In this document: piece by piece, positions 51,000 to 63,169 of the stretch
Layout of the letters: each line of letters begins with the position of its first letter
Position numbering within the stretch: position 1 is the first letter of the stretch
Assembly (NCBI RefSeq): GCF_036417845.1
Contig: NC_089994.1
Span: 19,052,001 to 19,116,000, forward strand
DNA length: 64,000 nucleotides
Source: Apteryx mantelli
Taxonomy: Eukaryota; Chordata; Aves; Apterygiformes; Apterygidae
Reading direction: 5' to 3'
Translations under genes and position numbers: made by a program
The notes under the pieces: generated by a model
What the model saw: the letters and a program-made list of their open reading frames with translations, nothing else
Database searches by the model: none
Told to the model about the DNA's origin: nothing

Positions 51000-53880
51000 C
51001 AGGAGGCAGAGGTACTGCTGCAGGCTGAAGGGCAGAGAAGTAGCTCTGGCATAGAGTAAAAGAGTGGGGATGAGGAAAGAGCAGGAGACAGAAGGAGGAA
51101 GGCAGGAGGACAAGCTGGGTCCAGCCGCGGGAGAGGTGAGTCCCCCTTCCTTGGGGCAGTCTGGTTCAGGGCATCGGAGCCTGCACGTCCTCTTAAGGAA
51201 ACCTGCAGCCTTCGGAGACGAGCGGGAATCCCTCCTGCCACCCCAAGCATTGGGCTGGCTTTGCCTGAGCCCTTCTGCTGTGAAGGACAGCCCTCCTCTG
51301 CCCTGGGGTGGTCCCTGCCTTTCCTCTCCAGAAAGGCTTTCCAGCCCAGTCCGGGTGGCCAGGAGTGACCTTGCCGGGTTGTTCCCTGCTCACCCACCTA
51401 AGGGAGTGGTGGGACCAGGAGGCCCAAAGGATGCCCCAGGCAGGTGCTGCCCGGCACAGGGCTAGTGCTTCCTCCTAGCCCTGCGGGGGGGGGGGGGGGG
51501 GGCAGCTTGCCAGCTCCCTCCGAGTCACTGTCCCCTCTCGCCCTCCTCCTGGCACGGCCCCCCCTCCTGAAGAGAGTGGGGGCCTGGAGCAGGGGGATGA
51601 GGGGCTCCATGACCGGCTGCTTGCCCCTTCCTCGGCTCTGCCCGCCACCCCAGGGCTCCCTGCCCCACGCCTGCGTCTCCCCTGGCTGCTCCTCGGCTCT
51701 CTCCCCGGCTTGTCAGCGCTGGCGATGCTCCATCCCAGCTGCCGGTGGGGCGCAACGCTGCCGGGTCCTGGCGTGGGGAGCCCCGAGGCCGTGGCGTTGC
51801 GGGAAAAGGCAGGAGCCCAGCTTAGAAGACCCTTATTCTGCTCCCGGGTGAGTTAGGGCAGTTACGGGGCTGGCGGCTGGCCTGACCTTCCCCTTCGCTG
51901 TCCCTGCAGCGGCTGCCTTACCGCAGGTGACAGGTACAGTGAGAGGCCAGTGGGTCCCCTCTTTGCAGAGCTCGCCGGGGACACCCCTGGCTCCGGTGTC
52001 TCGGTGTGGGTGGGAGGGCGTCGGAGCTGCCTGGCGGGGATGCCTGGGCAGCCCGCGTCTCCTGCAGAGCCCCCTCAGCTGCCGCGGCTCTCCGTGTGCT
52101 CCAGGGCCCGGAGCTCCCGGAGCCCCGTGCAGGAGGGGACAGCCTGAGCGCCGGTGCTGCCGCCGGCAGCGCCCTGCGGAGCCCGGCACCGGGGGAGGCC
52201 GGGCGAGCGGCACGGCTCCTGGGCCAGCCCTGCGGAGGAGCCGGGCAGGGAGCGGGGCTGCGCGCGATGCACGGTGTGCCAGGGAAGGGGGGTCTGGGGC
52301 TTGGCGCGAGGGCCGGGGCCACCAGCAATGTCCCTTCTGCCTGTAACCTCTGCTGTAAACACGGTGAGTCTGCAAACGCCTCTGCGGTCTGGTGTGTGTG
52401 TGTGTTGGGGGGTGTCACGGAGGGCTGGGGGACGGTGCCTGCTGTGGGGGGCTCAGCGCTGTGCCTGTTCCCGCGCCAGCCTGCTGCCTCCTCTGGCTCC
52501 CGGGGAGCCCCTGGGAGCTGCTGTGAGCACCGATGCTGCGGCGGCGTCCCCAGGCCTTGCTCCGGCGGGTCCCGAGCCCCCGGCGCATGGATGCACGGGG
52601 TTGCACGGTGCGTGGATACACGGGGGTGCGTGGTGCGGGTGAGCCCAGACCCGTGGCAGGGTGGCTGGCGGCTCTGCCCCGCCGTTGGGGGCAAGGTGGG
52701 GCCAGGCTGCTGCATGCCGGGGGGGAGTCTGGGGCTGCCCCCCTGCACTGTGCTGGGGACCGAGCGTGGGGGCCAGGCGGGCGGCTCTCACCGAGCTCAT
52801 GGCAGCAGCCGGGGCTGCCTGACAGCAGAGCGGAGCAGGTCCGAGGGGGACAGAAATGCCCCTGCCGCTAGGTCCCACCCTGGGCAAAGGGGTTTGTCCT
52901 GCGCCGGCCGGGCTGGGCGCTGCGGGAGGGACGGGGCTGGTGTCACCTCCTCCACACTGGTGAGGACGAGCCTGGAGCGGAGCTGCCTGCCGGAGCAGCC
53001 CTGCTTAGCAGCTGTGCTGTGCCTGGGGGACCATTTTGTGGATTTTGGTGGCCAAGAGCTCTAAGAGGGGGGGTCCTGGGGGTGCGTGAGGGGGCTGCAG
53101 GGGGCACGAAGGGCCTCGCTGGCACATCTTGCTGTGCAGCTGGAGGCCATGCGGTGGCCCCGGGCGAGGGCAGTGGGCGAGCGGGGGGCCTCGCACAGCC
53201 CCTACCCCGCCGCACGGGGCTGCCCGTGCCCAGGGCGCAGGATGCAGCCGTGGCCCCCGCTGCAGGCTGCGCTCCGGGGCGGTGGGCGCCCGCCGGTCCC
53301 CGCGCCCGGCCCGGCCCGGGCAAGGCAGCAGCAGATGGAGCTCTTGCTCCAGGAAAACCCTTCCCGGGCGGGCTGCTCCCCGGCTGCTCCGCTGCTGCTG
53401 CCCTGCTGCTGCCCCCAGCCCCGGGGCTCCGCGGCTCTCGGCCGGCTGCCCCGGTGGGCTGTGCCTCTTTCCCTGCACCGCGGGAAATGCGTTTCTGAGC
53501 ACGGGGGGAAAAGGCGCCCGGACGAGCAGGGATCCAGCAATGCAAGCAGAGAGGTGCAGCTGCCGCCTCCCAGCACCGCTCGGCCGTGCCGGGCCGAGAC
53601 GTGCCGGCAACCCCTGTGTGCCAGCGCTGCGTGAGCCCCGAACCCCCTGGGAAGGGGAGTGGGGTGATGCCCCCCAGGGCAGGCCAGCAGCCGGTGCAGT
53701 GGGAGCCTGCGGCACGGTGGCAGCGGGGGCTCCGCGAGCGGCCGTGCTTTGCCTGGGGCAGCTGCGGAGGGGGCACCTGCCTGGCCGTGCTCGCAGCTAG
53801 CGGCTCCCGGGCTCTGCAAGGCTGCGCCAAGCTCCCGGCCCCGGCACGGCCCCTGCTCCCTCCAGGCAGGGTGGGAAAGG
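51000..53880. other. GC-rich interval, no gene recognised
   Basis: It may include the far 3' part of MIAT. An 18-base G run at 51485-51502 is a likely trouble spot. Open frames on both strands have the composition of GC-rich DNA and match nothing I know. Confidence 0.35.
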
Positions 53881-53884
53881 AGCA

Positions 53885-54065
53885 GCCAAAGCGCCATGTT
53901 TATTTTCCCCCCGGTAAGCAGCATTTTGACATGTCACAGCAAGTCTCTCAAATGCATGTTGACAGAAAATGTGTACAAGCAAGAGAAATGTTGTTCATTT
54001 GCATCAAATTGCAAAGTGATTTGGTGGAATTGATAGGTGGCATTTCTGTTAGCATCCGTAAAGAC
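53885..54065. promoter_or_regulatory. Candidate conserved enhancer element
   Basis: An AT-rich island in GC-rich surroundings. It has a TGACATGTCA palindrome (53927-53936, TGIF/MEIS type) and an octamer ATTTGCAT (53997-54004, POU type). No coding frame. Conservation is inferred from composition and motif density only. Confidence 0.4.
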
Positions 54066-54654
54066 GCCGTGTTCTGCGGCGCCGCGCAAGCGGGAGCCGC
54101 GCGGGTCCGGGGCGGGGGCGCCTGGGAGCCGCCCTGAGCGTTGCCCACTGCCCAAAGCGTCCCCGTCCGAGGGCCGGGGCTGCCCCTGTCCCTGCCGCGC
54201 AAGGCCTGTCCTGCACCCTGCGCGGGGCTGCCCACGCTGGTGGAGCCCGTGGGAGCTGCCGCAGCATCGCCGCAGGCCCCGAGGGAAGGTGCCTCCGCGC
54301 AGAGTCTGCAGCTGCGAAATATCCCGCTGTCCATAGCTTGGCGATGCCTGAATAGGTTTGGAGTTTTTGCTCCCAGATCTGCAAAAGTGACACTTCAAGA
54401 GCTTTTGGTTTTCCGTTTACCCCCTCCCTCGTTCTGGTCCGGGAGGCGAACCCCGCGCTGCTCCCGCACGCTCGGTCTCCGGAGGCGGTGGCTGCGGCAG
54501 GGATCCAGCGCCGTGACCTTACGCTGCATCCGTCCCGGTGGCCCCTGATGGGGCTGTTCTCCAGGTCCGAGAGCTCGATCCCGCAAAGCGCGGCGCTTCT
54601 GCATCCCCAGCGCCGCACGGGGACAACGCGGGGAGACCTTGTTTGGCCAGAGTG

Positions 54655-54860
54655 TAGCGGCGTGGATTGAAATGTGGCTGCACATGTGGCCTCTTGACCT
54701 AACCTCATTAGGAAGGTGGAGGTAAAACTAATTAAGATCATGAAGTCCCAAACTGCGCATCTCCTGGTATAATTTATGTCTGGCCGCTCCTCATTCGCAC
54801 AACTAAAGTTGCGCTGGGTTAATATTCTGCGAATGCTAAAAGAGCAACCATGCAAAACGA
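54655..54860. promoter_or_regulatory. Candidate conserved enhancer element
   Basis: An AT-rich island with CCTCATTAGGAAGG, ACTAATTAAGATCATGAAG and TGGTATAATTTATG, including homeodomain TAATTA cores. Non-coding by eye. Confidence 0.35.
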
Positions 54861-55049
54861 GAGCGATGGCAGCAGCACCTCTCGGCACCGGGGCACGGCC
54901 CTGCGAACGCCGGACCCCGCGGCAGGGGTTGCGGCGGGTTTCTGCACTTTGCGTCCCAGCTGGCGCCTCGCCGGCCCTGGCCGCCGGCGTCACTGCTCAT
55001 CTCTGCTGCTTTCCGAGGGGCACGGTGCCGACCAAGTGGCGTTCATTTG

Positions 55050-55290
55050 TTTTCCAGATGGTTATGACTATTTCATATCTTGCAGCAAACAGAGCTGAAA
55101 ACCATATGTGAAATAATGAATAAAGCTGAAGCTTAAGACAGGAGATCCCTGGCACATCTTGGAGCAATTAAAATATCGGTTACAAACTTCCGTGCGTGTA
55201 AAGCCACCGTCCTTTCTCCTCCTACCTTTGTGGAACAAGACGGTGGCTTTGACTTGGTTGGGAACCAGAATAAATATTTAATTCCCACCT
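55050..55290. promoter_or_regulatory. Candidate conserved non-coding element
   Basis: A unique AT-rich stretch with AATAAA at 55119-55124 on the plus strand, which could alternatively be the polyadenylation site of an extended MIAT. No recognised gene. Confidence 0.3.
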
Positions 55291-55414
55291 GAAACAGAGA
55301 GCGCAGTAGCAGGGCTGGCGCGGGGCGTCCCGGCGCGGGAGCAAGCCCCGTGCACGGCGCTGGCAGCTCAGCGTGCGATGGGCTCCGGGGCCCCGTGGCC
55401 ACGCGCTCTCATTA

Positions 55415-55835
55415 ATACGGGCAGTTGCAAGGCGATCCGTAATTAGATGCTAACTGAGTTTTCTCTAAGTTGGGTGAGGGAAGGTCAGCAAGGTAGAACC
55501 GGAGTCAGCTTATTGTTATTATCAATCAATAACCTATTTATTTTCCAACACTCCTATTAACCTCTGCGAGCCGCCCGCCGCCTCCGTCTGAAGGGCTGCG
55601 CAGTCCGCCTTGCTGACTGGACAACTCTGATTGAAAATGCAACGGCGACCCGACCCCAAAGGCAGAATCCAATTAAGATCATTTTCATTTGTAGATTAAT
55701 ATTTTTTAGCGTGTTCTACATTCCTTGCTTCAGCATTTCGCGCAGGAACTGCTGCCTCATTACATGAGCAGCCCATATCGGCAGTGTCATAGGAAAATAA
55801 TTACAACTAATTAGGCGCCGAGACGATGGGATTGT
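55415..55835. promoter_or_regulatory. Candidate conserved enhancer element(s)
   Basis: Two AT-rich patches split by a short GC-rich gap. Sites include TAATTA (55440-55445), SOX-type ATTGTT (55512-55517) beside PBX/HOX-type ATCAATCAAT (55521-55530), and several ATTA cores at 55,670-55,815. Confidence 0.45.
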
Positions 55836-56209
55836 CCTTTCGCGGGGAGCGCGGGGCTTTGCTCAGCCTCTGCTGCCTCCCGGGCAGCCGGAGCGGCGGC
55901 GGGATCCCCGCTCCGGTGTGCAGGGCGCGGGATGCCCTGAGGGTGCCGAGCCCCCGCGGGGGCTGCGGGAAGAGCAAAGCGCAAGGAGCCGTTGTGTGCC
56001 GAGGCACCGTGCGCGCGGGAAGCCCTGTGCTGCGGCCTGGCCGAGCCTGGGAACGTGCGGGGACCCACGGCCGGCCCCGTCCTCGTCCTCATCCTCATCC
56101 TCGTCCTGCCAGCCCCATCCTCGCCCGGGGACCGGCGCATCCCTGCCGGTGGGTCCCATCCGGAGCCCCCGGCCGAGGCTGGTGCGGAGACGCGCTGGGG
56201 CGCGCAAGG

Positions 56210-56580
56210 TGCTGCGGTAATTGGCTGATGAAGCTTGGCCTTAACGTAAAGTCCATTATTAATAACGTGACTTTGATAATAAAAAGATTAAAATTAAGCT
56301 GATGGTGGGCTGGCTGCCCTTTCCGCGCTGCAATCATCCCTCATTCATATTCATGAACCGCTCATTAGTAACCACTGCTTACGAGCAGCCCGAGCAGCCG
56401 AACCGCGCAGCAGCCACCAGCTCCTTAACTGCTTAACTTGCTCTCTGATTACCAACATCAAATTAACTCTGCAGAACGGATCTAATAAGCTTCCCGGTGG
56501 CTTCAAACCTCCTTGAAAATTGCTCTGATGTCTCCATGGGGCCCTATTAAAAAAAAAAATTCTTCCCCTGCGAATATTGC
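56210..56580. promoter_or_regulatory. Candidate conserved enhancer element
   Basis: A long AT-rich island with TAATTGG (56218-56224), CATTATTAATAACG and ATTCATATTCAT (56343-56354, POU-like), plus several ATTAA cores. No coding frame with any familiar protein. Confidence 0.45.
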
Positions 56581-57274
56581 ACTCTTTCGGTGGGCGACAC
56601 ACGGGGCGGGCAGCTCCAGGACCCGCCGCAGCCCCGGCCCTCGCTGGCGGGTGCGCGCTCACGTGTGCGTGCTCACGCGCGCTCGCCGCCAGCGTGCACG
56701 GCGAGGCTGCTCCCTGCAGGCCGCCGCCGCTGCAGCTCGTTCCTTATCGGCAGGTGTTTCGGCTGCGGAAACGGCTGTTTGAACTGGTCGGGAGCTTTTC
56801 CTGGGAGCTCAGCCGCCACCGTGGCGAAGCTGCGCCCCGCGCGGGCGGCAGCATTGCTGCCCTCACCTCCCCCCCCCGCCCCGCCTGCTTCTCACGCCTC
56901 CGGCTTTGCTTCTCCCAAACCCGGCTCTGATGAAAGACGCGTTTCTTTTTGAGCTGTGCTGGCTACTAAAAACTCTCCGAACTCCTGCGCCGGTCGGCGA
57001 GAGCCGCGAGGGCCCCAGCTGGCAGCGCCCTCCTGCCGCCGGGGCTCATCTCTGAGCCTGGGTCAAACACCTCCGAGCCTTAATTTGCCTGTTTGCTAAC
57101 TTGAGGCTTGCATAACAAAAGAATAAATAAGAATGACCTTTCAGTTTAACTACATTTTTCAGATGTGGAAAATATATCGACTTTCCGAAAGGGGGTTGCA
57201 AGGGGCTTTGCGGCGGCTGTTTTGGAGGGGGCGAGTGGGACGGCAGCCGGAGCCTGGCGGCTGAGGGGACGGCC

Positions 57275-57420
57275 AGGTGCGCGGTGCATGGTGCCTGGTG
57301 CATGGTGTGTGGTGCACAGTGCATGGTGTCCAGTGCATGGTGTCCAGTGCATGGTGTTCAGTGCGCGGTGCACAGCGCATGGTGCACAGCACATGGTGCA
57401 CGGTGCATGGTGTGCAGCAG
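57275..57420. repeat. TGCATGGTG short tandem repeat
   Basis: Ten- to fourteen-base words GTGCATGGTGT, CCAGTGCATGG and GCACAGTGCATGG in tandem. It directly follows an AT-rich island at 57,060-57,185. Confidence 0.8.
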
Positions 57421-58034
57421 GACTCTCCGTGTGCACGTGCTGCCCATATCGAGCACAGAGCCGGCTCAGGTCCCCAGGAGCGAGACGCGGGGGGGCTGCA
57501 GGGTCCAAGGGACGGCGGCGAAGCACGGGGACGATGGCCCAGCCTTGGAGGAGGGCTCTGCACCGGCAGCGGGGCCTTGCTGCGGGAGCCGTCGGGGTTC
57601 GGTCGCCCCAGAGCCGCCAGCTCCTGGGCCAGGCATGACGCTGGTCCACGTGGGCTCGCCGCGGCGGGGGCTCCGCTCTGCGGGGGCGGCGCCATCGGCA
57701 GCTGCTCGGATCGGCGCGGAGGGTGGGGGTGGCTTCCTTGCAATTAGCTCTAATTAATATTTCAGTGGCTGCCAGCCAGCGCGATTTTGCCTAATGCGAA
57801 GGAATGTGCCCCGGCGCCCAGCGTCACGTGAGCCGCGAGCCCAGCGCTAACCCTCCATCTCTCCCATTGCCATGGCAACGGCAGGCGGAGGGCCGTCAGG
57901 AAGCGCAGGAGAAAGCCGGCGCGAGAGGGATGCTGCCGGCGCCTAGAAATACATCCTCGCTGGTGCGGCCAGAAACGGCGCCCCCGAAACCCCTTGGAGA
58001 GGGGCTGATCGGCTCCGCTTGGGAGGCTGCAGCC

Positions 58035-58260
58035 CCGGCAGGACACGGCTGTGCCCAGGATGCTGCGGTGCCTGGGACACAGTGGTGCCCGGGATGCTGT
58101 GATGCCTGGGATGCTGCGGTGCCCAGGATGCTGCAGTGTGCAGGATGCTGCGGTGCCTGGGGCATGGTGGTGCCCGGGATGCCGTGATGCCCAGGATGCT
58201 GCGGCGCCCAGGATGCTGCAGTGCCCAGGACACTGTGGTGCCCAGGATGCTGCTGCGATG
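58035..58260. repeat. GGATGCTGCGGTGCCC minisatellite
   Basis: Roughly 15-18-bp units alternating CCCAGGATGCTGC(G/A)GTG and CCTGGGATGCTG(C/T)G, about 13 copies. Confidence 0.85.
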
Positions 58261-58489
58261 TGCCGTCATGCAGAGCCCAGCCTGGCCTGCTGACGGCTGC
58301 TGGCTGGGCACTGCGATCCCAGGCGGATGCAGCAGGGCCCAGAGCAGGCAACCAGGATGGGAGGCGGCGAGCTGGCCCAGCACTCGCCCCCAGCCTCCCT
58401 GCTTGCGGCTGGGCTCGCTCCCTCCGCTGTGAGCGCACAGGAGGCTCGGGAGCAGCGCTGCCTGTTGCTGCTGTCGCCCAGGGGAAGAT

Positions 58490-58610
58490 ACAGGGTGTGC
58501 AAGGTGCAGGGTGTGCAAGGCACGAGGTATGCAAGGCACGGGGTGTGCAAGGCACGGGGTGTGCAAGGCGCGGTGTGCACAAGGCGCAGGGTGTGCAAGG
58601 CACGTCCAGG
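58490..58610. repeat. GTGTGCAAGGCACGG short tandem repeat
   Basis: About seven copies of a 15-17-bp unit GGTGTGCAAGGCACGG with small variants. Confidence 0.85.
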
Positions 58611-59199
58611 CCCCCGATGCAGCACGGGAGCCCCCGCGCCCCCCTGCCCAGGGCTGCGGTGCTGCCAGGCTCCTGCGGCTCCCGGGCCTCTCCCGCGCTG
58701 ACGGCACCAGCCAGGCGGCTACAAATTCCCGCGCCCGGCACATATTTCCTGCGCGCTGGTGAGCGCCTCTTGCAGCCAGCCAGCGACAGGCGAGATTTAG
58801 TGGGCAGGATGCGGAGAATTTGTGCATCGGTTCCCTACTTTATGGCAGAGGAGCCGGAGCGATGGCGGCAGGGCGCAGCCGGAGCCGTGCCGTGCCGGAC
58901 TGGACCGTCGTTCCCGGACCTCCCTCGGGGCCGTCGCCCCCTGAGCGCCCGGATCTGCACCGGGGGCCACCAGCCCCCGCGGGCGCGCGGCATGCCAGAG
59001 CAGCGGTTTTCCAGGGGCTCTTGTCCAGACGAGGCAGGGGGATCCCAGGCTTCTGCAGGGCCACGAGGGACCCGGCTCACCCGACCCCCCGCAGCAGCTT
59101 CGGAAGGGCAAAGCCGGGCAGGGAGAAGCTGCGCCGCCCCCTCACCCCGGCGTTCGGTCCCCACCGCTCACCCCCGGCGCCCCCTTCGCCCTCCATATT

Positions 59200-59490
59200 C
59201 CCAGATTCTGCCTAGAACCGATGTTAATAGTGGTTTATTTCAGGTTTTCAGCCCACTTTCTCCCAAGCAAATATTTACGCTGAGCTCCATTTTCCATTTC
59301 TTTTCAATTACCGCCGTGTCTGATCACCTCCCCACAACTCTCCTCTTTAGCCATAAACACAAATCCTATTATCTTTTCTCTTTCTGTGTATTTGCCCTTT
59401 GATTTAAGCTGCATTTTCTCCTGTTTTCATCAGTTCTGGGCCTCTCCTGCTGTATATCTCCCTGTTTATCTACTTTCCAAAGGCCTCCTC
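59200..59490. promoter_or_regulatory. Candidate conserved non-coding element
   Basis: A pyrimidine-rich, AT-rich island with GATGTTAATAGTGG, AAATATTTACG (forkhead-like) and TTCAATTACC. No gene recognised. Confidence 0.35.
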
Positions 59491-60229
59491 TTATTTCTCC
59501 GGCCCTGATCAATACGGCTGCGGAGCCGGCTGGCAGCTCCTCTCCGATACCGCGTGTAGTTTTTCTTGGGGGACTTGTCCAGTATTTCTTGTTAAGCTTC
59601 TGTCTCAGCTCGCTCCGTTTCTCATTAGGCTTCAGCGCTGCCCTTGTAGTATTTCTTGTATTTCCACGCTGCCCGGCGGAGCCCTTGCAATTCGTGGCGG
59701 CGAGGCTCGAAGGTCTCGCTCCGCAGGGGCTCCCGGGCCCGTCCGGCTCCGGTCTGAAGCGGCGAGCGCCGTGACACTTTGATTTTCAGGTGGAGAAAAG
59801 GACGTCTCTGCTTGCAATCCTGGCCATGATTTTTCCTAACGAAAAGGGCAACGGGGATTATTTGCATTTCACAGCCGCTATTGCAGGGGATATATTTACG
59901 GGGGAAGCGTGGGCGCGGGGGCGGCTGGGAGGCGTCCGGTGGCTCCGCCGTCCGTCCACCCCATCCGGTGTCCCGCAGCCTGCAGCCGGCTCCGGATGCC
60001 CGCGGGGCTGCTCTGGAGGCTCCGCTGCCCCACGGTGAAACGCTCCCCCAAATCCCCTCCCCGGCCCCCTTTCCCAGGCCGCTCGCCGGCCAGTGAGCAG
60101 CGCTGCTGTTTTGCAGGCGCCTCCACGCGTTCTTCCCAAAATTTTCCTTCTGCAGGAAAAGCTGGTTTTAAAATACGCCCCAGCTTTCTGGCTGTCAAGA
60201 GCTGGCAAACGTATTGCTCTCCGTGGCTG

Positions 60230-60500
60230 CATTTCTGAGTATTAAACATGACGCGCAGTAGCCACTACGCAATATTTCCTTGGATGCCACTGCACCACGG
60301 GAGCCAAACAGTGTCCTTTAAAATAAAACCAGTTTTTCCTGTCTCCTCCACAGAATAGCCTTATTTATACACGCCCAAACAGCTGTTACTGTAGGTTAAC
60401 CAAAGCTTGTAAAAACATTTCTCAAACGCCCTTAACTTCGCCTGGTTTGTTATTGAAATTGTTAATCTTTGTTTTAGAAATTTTTTTCCCATCACACTAG
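60230..60500. promoter_or_regulatory. Candidate conserved non-coding element
   Basis: An AT-rich unique stretch flanked by GC-rich DNA, with homeodomain- and SOX-like words. A smaller similar patch lies at 60,780-60,890. Confidence 0.3.
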
Positions 60501-61714
60501 TATAAAACGGGCGAATCGGGGGCCTTCTCTGGCCACCCGGAGGTTTCTGCCCGGTGCCGGCACTTGCAGTTTGCATTTCTGCCTGGGAAAGGCCTTTGCT
60601 CGCCCGCGTGCCTGCGTCCACGCGCTCCTCCGCCGCGGCCCTTCCCAGGCCCCGTGGCCGGCCAGGACATTTGGGGTTTGGTGCTTCAGGCTTTTCTGGA
60701 AGCCGTGTGAAGCTGCCGCGTGATCGTGCAAGCGTCTTCTATTGCCTCGGTTCTCAGCTAGACCAGTGCAAACGGGACTCAGAGCAATTAAACTACGTTT
60801 AACTCAGTTCCAATAAATAGTATTTTAATGTTCCTACCTGAGAATCACTTACAGCTTAACTGATCTCATTTGATCATCTCATCTGCAGGGAAAAAACGGT
60901 CCGGTGTAAACGCCGCCGTTTTCCTGACCTGCCAGGACGGGCGGACGAGGCCGCCCCGGAGGACGCTGCTCGGCGCCGTGCACCCTGCCCTCCGCTCGCA
61001 CCTTGCTTTCTGCGTCTGGGCACTCGCCGAAGCAGCTCGCCGCAGCCGATGATAAACCCTTTCTGCGCCACTGGGAAAAGCCTACGGGGACTTCGACACA
61101 GGCTTAGCTTTTACTGGAGATCTACAGAATTAGGAAGTTGTCCTTAAACCCTTGTTGCAAGCTTTGAATCCAGAAGGATGGAAGCGATTCAGCTGGATGG
61201 AGACTGCAGCTAAAAACCTCCCGCCCGACAGACCCCCCCGGCGGCAGCTGCCTCCCCCGGCTCTTTGCTCCTGCTGCAGCAGCGCAAACCCTCCCCGGCC
61301 GCCGGGCAGGGACGAGGCGGCAGAAGGAGACGCCGCCCTGCGGATCGCGCCAGCAAGGGCTCGGGAGCACCGCGGATGAGCGGGGCTGCGCTGGGGCAGC
61401 AGCACCCCCTCCCCGGCCCCCCTCGAGCAGCCCGGGGGAAACAACCTCCCAGGGAGAGAATAACCGGCATCATCGCACCCCTTGCAAAGTGAGGAAGGGA
61501 TCGAGAGGAGGCTGGGAGCTGCCCCGTCTGCACCCTGTCGTCCTGCACGGAGCGAAGGGCAGCGCAGCTCCGGGCCGTGGGACAGGCTCCCGGCACCGAG
61601 TAACACGCTGCACCCCAAATCCAGCCTGGAGACCAGCCCCGGAGCGCCCAGCCCTTGGGCAGGGAGACGAGGGACCCCTGCAGCGTGGGAAGCGGGTTAG
61701 CTACGCTGCCAAGC

Positions 61715-61945
61715 AGCGGTGCTATGCGGTGCGGTGCGGTGCGATGCGATGTGATGCAATGCGATGCGATGCGATGCAATGCAATGCGATGTGATGCGAT
61801 GCGATGTGATGCAACGCGATATGATGCGATGTGATGCAACGCGATATGATGCGATGTGATGCAACGCGATACGATGCGATGTGATGCAATGCAATGCGAT
61901 GCGATGCAATACGATGCAATGCGACGTGATGCTATGTGATGCAAT
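61715..61945. repeat. Pentanucleotide (GATGC/GATGT/AATGC)n array
   Basis: About 45 tandem five-base units, mostly GATGC, GATGT and AATGC, with ATATG and ACGCG interruptions forming a 15-30-bp secondary period. Low-complexity open frames (MRCDAM...) are artefacts. Confidence 0.92.
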
Positions 61946-62259
61946 TTATATCTCTAAAGTCTCTAAACTCTCTTCTCCTTCCCTCCCTGCCCCCAGCCGA
62001 GAGCCCAAAGAGGCCACAGCTGCCTCCACCTCTCCCATAGCCAGGGCCGTCCCTGGTGCAGCTCAGCACCGGCGGCTGTGGCCTGTCCTTGGGATGCGGC
62101 ACTGGCTCTTCCCCAGCCGCTTGGCTGGCGCCTCTGAGGGCCCTGGGACGCAGCACCTGCAAGGCGGCTGGTGTCAGAGCAGCCCCTGCCGCCCCTGCGC
62201 CTCGTTAGGAGGCTGCGAAGGAGCCGCGTGGGCCCGGCACCGTTTGCACGGCGGGTGAG

Positions 62260-62640
62260 TAATCGACGTCCTCTCCTGTCACCCTGCGAGCACCATTTCT
62301 ATGCAGATGATCCTCTAATCTAGGAGGGGAAAGCCAACCACTGATGAAATTCAATCTCATCCTCAGCCTGATTGTGATAATTTGCAACGAGCTAAGGGAA
62401 AGTGAATTATTATTAAATGCAAATAAAAGTTAAATAATGCCGTTTGGGAGCTGCTCTATGTCGCACCACCCACATAAATCAGGAGGAGGTTTAACCCAGG
62501 GCAATGCATCACTGCAGGTAGTTACCACCTCTGAGTACCTGGCTTTGTGTCCAGAGCAGCCCAGGCCCTCAATTACCTTGCTATTAATTGGAGGCAGTGA
62601 TTACACTGATTGGAAAATGAGGGTTGGATGGAGCTTTGCT
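62260..62640. promoter_or_regulatory. Candidate conserved enhancer element
   Basis: An AT-rich island with a perfect octamer ATGCAAAT (62417-62424), TTATTATTAAATGC, CTCTAATCTAGG and GATTGTGATAATTTGC. No coding potential recognised. Confidence 0.45.
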
Positions 62641-63169
62641 GCACCTGCTCCCCAGTGGGTCCTGCTGCAGGGGAGGTTGCAGCGGGCTGGGAGCTGTGCT
62701 CCTGCCGCAGCGTGCCTGAGCATCGCTGTGCATGCTGGCATGGCACGGCATGGCACAGCACGGGGCGGCTGGGCTTCCTCCTCGGTGCCCACTTCCTGGA
62801 GAAACGTGGAACCGGAGAGGGGGTTTGCACCTTGTTCGGAGGAGAAGCGTCCCGATGAGGTAACGAAGCAAACTCTGGGCAGCGGCGGCGCGGGCGCAGG
62901 GAAGCCCCGGGCGCGCGGAGGCGTCGGGACGGCCGCGAGCACCCGCAGGGGCCGCGTGCCGAGGGGGGGGGGGGTTCGCCCCATCCCACCGTGGGGCGGC
63001 CGCTGGGGGCTGCTCCTGTGGGTCGCGGCCGCTGGAGGGGGGGGCCGGCGGCCCCGGGGGCGACGGGGGTTGATTAGCCGCTTTGCTCCCCGCGGCTCGT
63101 CCCGCGCTGGGGACGGCTCGCGGCAGGGGGAGCGGAGCGCGCGTCCTGCCCGCGCGGAGGGGCGACGGA

